Positions 12,801-21,800 of a DNA stretch of 64,000 nt are shown piece by piece (positions within the stretch are counted from its first letter, which is position 1; each line of letters starts with the position of its first letter). The notes beneath the pieces were generated by a model. It saw nothing but the letters and a program-made list of their open reading frames with translations, searched no databases and was not told the origin of the DNA. This DNA comes from Trileptium ribeirensis (taxonomy: Eukaryota > Nematoda > Enoplea > Enoplida > Thoracostomopsidae), in the NCBI GenBank assembly GCA_030248225.1, contig JASANE010003332.1, positions 36,259 to 100,258 of the forward strand. The letters run 5' to 3'. Made by a program: the position numbers and the translations under genes.

Positions 12801-15800
12801 TTATTCTTCACTTCGAAAAGTTTTTTCAAGGAACCCTATGACAGCTCGCACATAGCTCAGAGTGGTTTGCGTACGCAGTTCTCACCCGTGCCATCGGCCT
12901 TGTTTGGAGCCAACTTAAGTGGGTCAAACGTTGCACGATGTATAAACTACCAGGTATAAGGGAAGAATCTAAATAAATACGGACAGCTGAAAACGGCTTG
13001 GTATTACCAAACATGGTTTAGGTATAAAAGTAAACGCTGCCAAAACAAGTTCTTTATGAAAAAACAAACCAACTAAATGATTACGGTGGTGATTGCGCAA
13101 TAAAAACATAAGGTTCGAAAATCGTCATCTTAGGACAGCTAGATGATATCGGGGGAATTCGAAATTATAGGAACTCGTAATTTTTGCCAATTCCGATAAA
13201 AATTTCCCAATTTTTGCCAATTTTTTAAAATATTTGCGAAATGTTTCATCAATTTATGCCAAACTGTGGCCATTTTTGCCGCATTAATCTCCAATGTTTG
13301 TCAATTTTCTCAAAACTTTTCCGGACACCTTCGGTGCTCGGCATGCCAAAAGTATTCTGGACGTGAACAAATATTGGGCAATTTGTAACTGTGGAACTGC
13401 GTGGTAAAAGTACCAGCATGTCGACAACATAATCGAACTACCTCAGATTATAAAATAGATTTGCAGACTGTCTAGTTTGTTGCGTTAAATTGCTTTAAAC
13501 TTCCAATAATGTATAGCTTCTGATTAAGTGTGACCCACAATTCCGAGGTTCTTGTGCATTATTACCAACAACCCATCAAAAATATTCTTTTTCAGCGTGA
13601 TGACAATCCTACTCTCTTATGGGTTTGCAACAATCAGCTATCGCAAAAAATTTCGTTCAAAAATTATAATTGTATTTGGGCGTAGGACGTTCCTTATATT
13701 GTATTAGCGTGAACTAAGATTGAACCCGCAGAAAATACAAGACATACTTCCAACAGGACAGCAGAGTGTCGTAGTAACGGTGGCACCAACATGGCAGTAG
13801 AATCCGGATGGGCACGTATTTGTGACAAAGACGCTGAATCCGCAACTCATGTATCCGCCTTGTCCGTCGTCCATTGGACGTCCAAATAGACATGGATTTG
13901 GATGTTCTGAAAAAAATTAGCGAATATAATCCAATCTCCTGGAATAAGAAAAAAATTTCCAGTCAAATATCGAAGCCAGCAAACACCGACTGCTGCTTGA
14001 AAGGTAATGTCTATGCAGTTATTCAAAAAAATTCGATTATCAATTTTCAAATGTTCTACGCATAAAAAATCTTATCCAGAAATTTAAAATTTCAACGCAA
14101 AATCCGGTTATTATTCAATTCTAGCTGCATTTGGTTTGTTTCGACTAACATGTGTAAGTAGTACGCAAATTAGTAGTAAAATTTTATTGGAAAAATTGTA
14201 CCACATTGTTCGAAATGCAAATTATAAGCTTCATTAGATCTCAAGGTATCCAGCACGGTTACTCCGGAAGTAAAATCATGTGTATTGATATGGTGAAACA
14301 GACCAAAACTCAACTGTGATATATCATCCGTTTACCGAGGGGTTAGGTCATCAATTACTTGTATGTGTATAAGAGCAATCAACTACATCGCAAGCGTGGA
14401 AAGTGTGCAAAGCGCCTTAAATTTTGACTGCCTATTTGCTATATACAAGCCATATCAAAATTATTCAATTACGCTGTTCATTAGGTACTATACGCTACTT
14501 CTTCGAAAGTACTGACATTATCTGCATCGCCAAGGAGGATCACAGGGGCCGCTGTCCCACCATTTGATATTGTTAGCCCCTTCCGCTGTTTACAGCTAAC
14601 ACGGATTTTTTTTCAAAATGTTATCGTCAGATCATTATGTTGACCCTCACAATTAATGGGTGCCCCCTATTGAAATTCTTTGGTGACTCCCCTTATCGAC
14701 CGGCGTAACATTCACATATTACCAGCTGGCGGCGGAAGATATTGCCACGCTGACGGCGACTGAACTACCAATGCTAATGGGCATTTGACTGCGTATAAAA
14801 AATACTACGGTCGAGTATGCTTGAGAATTAGTTATACAAAAACAAAAGTTGTGTTCTGTTACTGCGCCATAACCCTTGAAGGCATTTGACTGGTGAACGT
14901 TGATAATTTCTCCTACCTCGGTTTGGTTCTGACCTGATTCCGACTGTTCCCTAAAAACATTTTAAACGATATAGCGGCTGCCTCTTCCGTTTTCTCTCAC
15001 TTGAAGAACCTATTGCAAAATGGCAACATCTGCTCAACAGCCAAACCCAGGACCATGAACGCTTGTGTATTTCCAGCCCTGCTGTTTGGCGCCGAAACAT
15101 GGACCCCGGACGCTCATCTTACCACATATTGAAAGCGTTTGAAAGAAGTTTTCTCAGTAAAGTACTGCGTGTCTCTCCTGTCAGCCTCACAACAAACACC
15201 CACCGTATTCCATGGTGAACCGAAGATATGTCATGGCGCTAAATATTGTCATTATATGGCTTCAATGTATGTAACACATTCTAACAATGTCTGCGCCTAG
15301 CCAAAAAAACAGCTACTGTTACTAAGAGCACAAACGTTGAAAAAAATCTAGCGGATGGGCTGTAGTACGTTCGAAAAAAGCTGGCGTCGGGAAATAGTAA
15401 ATCTTGCAACTATTGTATGGTTATGTGCAAGGGTTTATGTATACATACATACATGACCAGATTGTTAGATTCTTGAGGGTAGACCTGCAAATCCGTCGGG
15501 CATATATCTATATATAGTTGGTCAGGCAACATTTATTTCTGGGGGGGCACGTCAATCGTCCTCACCCGTGTTTGCATTTATGCTATCAAATTGGAGAACT
15601 CTTGATGAGCAATAATATGATACATGGAAAAGAGCGGTTCTTAAAGTAACAGAGCCTTCGCTTTTGGATGTTTCCTGGAAACACTGGAGGAAACACCATC
15701 TTAAATCATCGCTGAGGGTGCAGAAATCCGCGACGAATGAAGATAACTACTCAAATGGGTTTTTGACTTCGCCAGACCAAGGTCAGACTTTGATACAAAT

Positions 15801-18800
15801 GATCAAAATTTACGTCTATATATATTCAGGATACCATTCGGCAATATTCAGAGTAAAATTTCAGTGCTTAATTACGATTGGCTTTTAATCAGATGTTGTT
15901 ATTCTCGAATTCATATGGTATATACATTGTGTGATGGCATAATTTTTCATATAGCACTGTTTTATATTTGATATGTATACTTTAAGTCGATGATCAAAAT
16001 TGCAAGCTTGATTGTGCCACTACAAGCTGTTTAATGCACATTTTAATGCTTGATCGCACATCAATGCACAGAGCAGGACTGTTGGGAAGAGCACATGTGC
16101 TGCAGGCGCAGTCGATATTTTTGTTGATGTTCTTAATGTCACAACTCTTGTTACTGATAATAGGTGTACTGCTTGCCAATAAAATAGGTCGGCATAACGC
16201 GTGGTAGGGCTAAGCAAATCTATCATTTCCTTCACACAATACTAAAGTTAACACCATCTATACACCATATGCTCATAGGAGAGAGGAAGATTATTTCCAC
16301 TGTGGCTCGGCCTTCCTCAGGGCATCACCGACCTCTCCTGGGGTGTAGCCTGATCTTCTGAGCCTCTGTACAATCCTCTGGGCGCAGGGCGCGCTGAAAA
16401 TTTTACCAAAAATGAGTAAAAATTGAGCCAAATTGATTAAAATTGGGGAAGATTGACAAAAATCGAGAAAAAACTTTAATCAATTTTGAGTATCAAAAAT
16501 TTCTAAAATTTATCCTATCTGGCGACATCCCACCCTAGAGGGGTTCCTGCCCCCTCCAACACCGAAGCACCGGTATGCTATACACCATTGCACCTTGTCT
16601 CCAGTTTGATTTTGTACAACTAACTGTGAATGATTACACAGTCGCTGACGTAAGTCAAATATTTTATCCCTGTATTCTATCAAAAATGACTGCTGTTTTC
16701 GAAATTAATTTTGCATCGGTGACTGCTATCCTTGCCATAATCCCTTTACTTATTAACGACGCGATAGCTGTGTATACCCCTGACATCACTGGTGTACGCC
16801 AAAATACCCAAAATAGATAACGGAAAATTACATGAGCGCGACCGAATATCATTCTCTTTTTGCAAAATTCTATCATGGGCTGTTGTTTATAATAATCATA
16901 ATCATTAAATCGATATATATATAACTTCCAACCCATTTGTATAGATATATTACCTGGACAAACTGTACGGCATTCGGTTATCGTCGCAAAATTATTACGA
17001 TTGCCACCGGAGCCAAAATAGAGGAATTTCTCGCAAACACGTCGTTGACGATTGAAGAAAAAGCGTGTCGTTTGAAGTGAACCGATTCCTGGGTTTTTCG
17101 GTTGTGAACATGGGTCAACTAAATATTGAAAAGGAATAAAACTTTAGTATTGAGTTGAATTGTGGCACATAGTTACTCGCGCAGAGAGGATAAACAGAGC
17201 TAACGAACTGATATGTGCTTAATGATTGTTGCAATGTTCCAAATTCGTTTGTTGCGTCCTATTTGAAGCCCTATGATAATGATAATACATCGTGTATATT
17301 TTATTAAAACCATAGGTCCTTTAATACCATAAGACACCCGCTGTAATACATCTATATTCAAAAAAGTAGTAAAATTTGATTGTTTTTGTTGCCAAAATGA
17401 GCAAATTTAGCCGCTCCGCCATCCAACAGGGTGAGTAACATATCCCAAATTGCCAAAGTTAAAGTCTCCAATTCGTGTCAGTTTCTGTGTTACGTAGGAA
17501 ATCATAAAACCAGCACCAACAAAATAGCAGTGGTCCAACCATATTCCACTAGGCGTCGAATCAAAAATATGTGAAAATCCATCAGCTTTATGATAAGTTT
17601 TGCGAACAACAGCTGAACAATAATTGCACAATTGGGCTCTCTGTGATGAAACTTCGCTGGCTATGCTCGCTACTAAAAATCTAGCGAAATTTTAAACGTA
17701 TCGCAACAGCGATTGATATTTTCTGCTTACAAAAGATGAGACCTGCATTTAACACAGTGTTTTGCAGTTGAATATCTAACGAATAATAAAATAAATTCAA
17801 TGCAATATTGTGTTGAATAAACATTCTTATTAGCTTAATCTTACACCAATAATGCGTAGCAAATATTTATATGCAAAGACGCTTTGAATTAAATTTCACG
17901 TTGACAATAACTTAACACTATTCTTGGTTTCTAAGATTTTAGTAACGCAATTCGAAAAAGCCAAATGGAAGATAAATATAAGAGCGCCTTTCGCACTGAT
18001 CCTTTCAAATAAGTGCTTGAATTTAGGTTAGGTCTCTTAAACATTTCCCGAAGAAAAATTAATGATGTTATTTTTGGCTAATAAAGTAGATTCGCTGTTT
18101 ACCCGCAATATCCGTTAAATAAGATAACAAATCATTATTCACGAAACGAATTTAGATAATCTACTGGCCTTCAATTGACGTCGTTCGTAACTTCGTCTAC
18201 GTATAAGTGCTAAAATTAGCTCAATGAGTTTAGGCAACAAATGTGTACGTCTTATGCATCATTTACGACACGATGCGTGCGTCAGGGCCAAATTATGTCA
18301 CGCGTCCAACTCGACTAGTTCGGGTGAACTATAGCTTAGCTGGACTACTATGGTACTTTTTGATAGCTTAGCAACACATAATGTGACAAACAGTTAGTTT
18401 AGCTAGGCCCTGCGTGACAAACGGAGCGTTCGTCTGAACTGTCAACTGAGAAATTTTATTTAGCGTTGTGCTTAGTGTAATAGCATTTTATTCTATAGCA
18501 TTTTTACACTAATTCTAAGTTATATAGATGTTTTTAGTAATACAATTAACGTTTTACGCAGTAGTCACCGTTAGGGCATTATTTAGATGCGTATAGTAAA
18601 ACGTAACGTTCGCGGACTAAATTGTCTCTGGTTTAAAGTTATAGGGGTTCAGCTGAACGCCTCATGACAAAGGCACAGTCCGGCTCGACAGTCGATGACA
18701 AACGCATAGCCTAGGTAGGCTATCCAAAATATTAATGGAGCTGGGTTATCTGCGTAACATAGTAGCTAGCTCATTTGACCGCGTGACATAATTATAGCCA

Positions 18801-21800
18801 TGCGCACATATCTTATTGTAAATACTAATTACATTACATACTTACACATCGCTCAACAGTGAGAAAACTGGGAAAATTTAACATGGGACTATGGTTTACC
18901 GAAATATGATCTGATTTTGAAATTTCATTTTTCATCTATGTTTTTGTAGTTAATCTGCCTGTGTGCAGATAACCGGTCACATGGCTCATTTGAGCCAACT
19001 ATGTGCAAATATTTAGTTCTGGGAAATATTAATCCAAGAATAACACATCCACATTTTTGCTGATACTCGGAAAAGCATGCTGACATATCGCACGTACCTA
19101 TAGTCTGATTTGTTTATTCAGACATTGTCTAGTGAAAAAGTTAATATGAACTGCTAAAGTGCGACGTAGGATATCTACACAGTTATCGCTAAGGTCATTG
19201 TTCCTGAATTTGTACACTACGCAAGTCTGCAAAGGTAGCGCAAAAAAGTAATTTCTGCTTTCCCCGTGCGTATTTGAACCACACAAAGAAGACATTAGTC
19301 TATACACCAAGCGGCCCATGTCAACTTTAGGGACCGGACGTTATAACGTTAGAAAAAAGAACAGCTTAGAGCGGGGGGTTCGGGGGTGGCAGCCCCCGAC
19401 TTAGGCTTGGGCTTAGTACATGGCTCATATAAGGACCTTAGCTTAGGATAATACTAATTCTTAGGCTTAGTATATCGAGAACGGCATGGCATGCATTATA
19501 CTTCGACCCCTAATGTTAACATGGGCCCACCAAGCAATATCACCTGACTTCTTTCAAATTCAAAACTTTGCAGTGAAATATATCTTTGCGAAGATAATGT
19601 TTGAACCTAAGCAAAAATGGTTCTATTATGAATAAGTCCACCCTACTTGCGTATACTTGGGTTGTTCTTTTGTCAAGTCAGTTCAGGATCGCATAAGCGA
19701 TGACTGTACGCGAACAAAGATTTTACGTTTAAATAAACCAACAAAGGTTTGTGATACAGCAACATGTAGGCTGTTTGCGGTCGCTATTTTGCGATTAAGC
19801 ATCGCATTTTTCTGACCGACTAAATGCGAAAAGACGATTTGCAATCCTGTTTTTGTGCACACTAAAATACACACATAGACCTTGAGCATAGCTGTTTGAT
19901 TCGGCGTGTCGTTTGATAAACGCCGACAAACGTGAGAAATAAAAGAAGTGTGCGCGTACCCAAATTCCTTTAGTATATCGCAGAGTCCTTGTTCGCGTTC
20001 ACTAAGATACAAACACCGGTTGCACAAATGTGAACATCAACGATGCATTTCGTGACTTTGACGAAAGAACCCTGGTGTGCGCGCTTAAATTGGACTCACA
20101 GATTAGGCGGCGAGCCGCGCAAAATCCTGATTGTTTTACTAAACAAGTATTTATGTACTATGCTACAAATTGAGTATTTTACCTTCACATAACACTTTAC
20201 AAGCTTGTGGAGACGGAAAATTATTGCTGTTTCCACAACATCCTGAGTAGTAAAATAGTTCACATTTATTGGTTTCGACATTGAAAAACCAGCGTGGTAT
20301 GCGATAAGGTCCAGTTCCAATGACTTGCGGCAAATTGCAAACATCGCCTGTTACTTGTGCTAAAAAAATAAAAAGTTTTTCAATGTTTATAGAATTATAA
20401 AAATATTCCAAGTTAATATTATGATTCGCTAGCAACATACTCATATTTGCAAACACATGATGTGTCATGAGATTTATGAAGACTTTGTCTAAGCTTACCA
20501 TCCAACATTGATCCCTATCCCTATATGTCTTGTTTTCTGGAAGTCTTCTTGGAATATCTTGTTTCAATTTTCCTTAAGATTTTATGTAGTACGGTTGCAG
20601 TCCACTTGGATCTTTAAATGGAACATTAACACTCGCTGTTGATAGCCCGATACACTGCCGGTTGATACAGTCAATTGAATACAATCATAAGAACATAAAC
20701 CGCAAAGCGTACAACTGTCATTCAATTAAATTTTAATTCGTTGGTCAAACAGTTAAGATAAATACTATAATCCTATTAATGAATCGTGTTATTGGTATGC
20801 CCTGGGACGACACAATTCATATTATCTGCAGCTGTTGTCCAGAATTTGTGAAACACACCCAGAATATTTTGTGTCAGGGCCTGCGCGTTTTAATTATCCA
20901 TTGTAATTTGTGTTGACTGGGCACTCCTACTCGGACTTTCGCTTCACGCACGTTCCAGTTTGAAAATTAGCGATTGGTTTGCTTAAAATTATTTATACAG
21001 AATATAAAAACATTTTTAAAGCAAATTGCATAAACTTCTTTAAACTAAAAATACTGTCTTTCACCTTGCGGCCATGGTACTGAATCGTGCATTTGTTCGA
21101 TTCCTGTCCATTCTGGAAACCATACGCTACTTGTAGTTTTTTCCAAAGATCGAAAGTTGCCGCTATCTTTGGCTCTAGTAGCTCGCTTTGGAAGCCTTAT
21201 GCGAAGATAACCGTTAGTTAGTGCTTCCAGCGACGGCAAAGACCCACTTACAATCGGACGATGACCAACTGCATCGCGTAATATCCTGAAATATCAAATT
21301 CATTGTCAGGCTTGCATACTGTCCTGAAACATTGCAGTCACTGTGAAATTTGAAACCTACCGACCCTCTATTAACATTACGAGCAAAATTCTGGTTTAAT
21401 TTATCCTTTAATATCAAGAGTCTAACCCTCTCATGCCCGTAAGGTCCAAATGGACCAAACGCACATTGCGACTCGTTGTGTTTACTGAGTTTGTCGTATA
21501 TCGTACGTTTGAACGTGCGTTGTTATTCGCTCGCATTGTGAGGTTCCTTAAGGAACCGAGCAACTGCTCTCGGATAGCTCAGTGGTTTGTGTACACAAGT
21601 TTCAATCGCACGTTTCGGGTTCGATCCCTGGCGCAGGCTTGAGTTTGTCAAACATTGCACGATACTCAAATTAATTCGGGCATGAAAGGGCTAAGATGGA
21701 CCCTTGACGTAGAGTGTCACTCATGTCACAATACGTTATAAATGTTGTGGGATAATGAGATCGTTTTTTGCGTCATTTGTCCCACTTTAGGAGATCAACT

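Larger units (their letters stand above)
11496..13747 (-). other. Intron 5, with two MITE copies and a GCCAATTTT-type repeat
   Basis: It contains two head-to-tail copies of the piggyBac-like/tRNA-like family and, at 13141-13350, a dispersed repeat made of TTTTTGCCAATTT-like words. The block 11560-11690 is less AT-rich than its surroundings, but its open frames are interrupted and unrecognised. Confidence 0.6.
13907..16953 (-). other. Intron 4, holding an RTE-type LINE fragment and a candidate foreign exon
   Basis: It contains the RTE-type fragment (14690-15250), the candidate terminal exon (16291-16393) and a GCCAATTTT-type repeat (16395-16560). A cysteine-containing open run at 15994-16179 on the minus strand has no matching splice phase and is not called. 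Confidence 0.55.
17119..20182 (-). other. Intron 3
   Basis: It contains a candidate extra exon (17407-17672), an inverted-repeat pair (18277-18807) and one copy of a dispersed repeat (19311-19446). The size and the Kunitz-Kunitz junction leave room for a missed lustrin exon, but no six-cysteine pattern was found. Confidence 0.5.

Noticed and set aside
15994..16235. Cysteine-containing minus frames in intron 4 as an extra domain exon
   Set aside because: Cysteine spacing fits neither Kunitz nor lustrin and no phase 1-1 splice pair was found.
21588..21655. tRNA gene in the 21.6 kb MITE (and the matching site at 61.3 kb)
   Set aside because: A and B boxes and the T-arm are present, but the acceptor stem cannot pair, the anticodon arm is not cloverleaf-like and the segment occurs in many dispersed copies, so it is a tRNA-related repeat.
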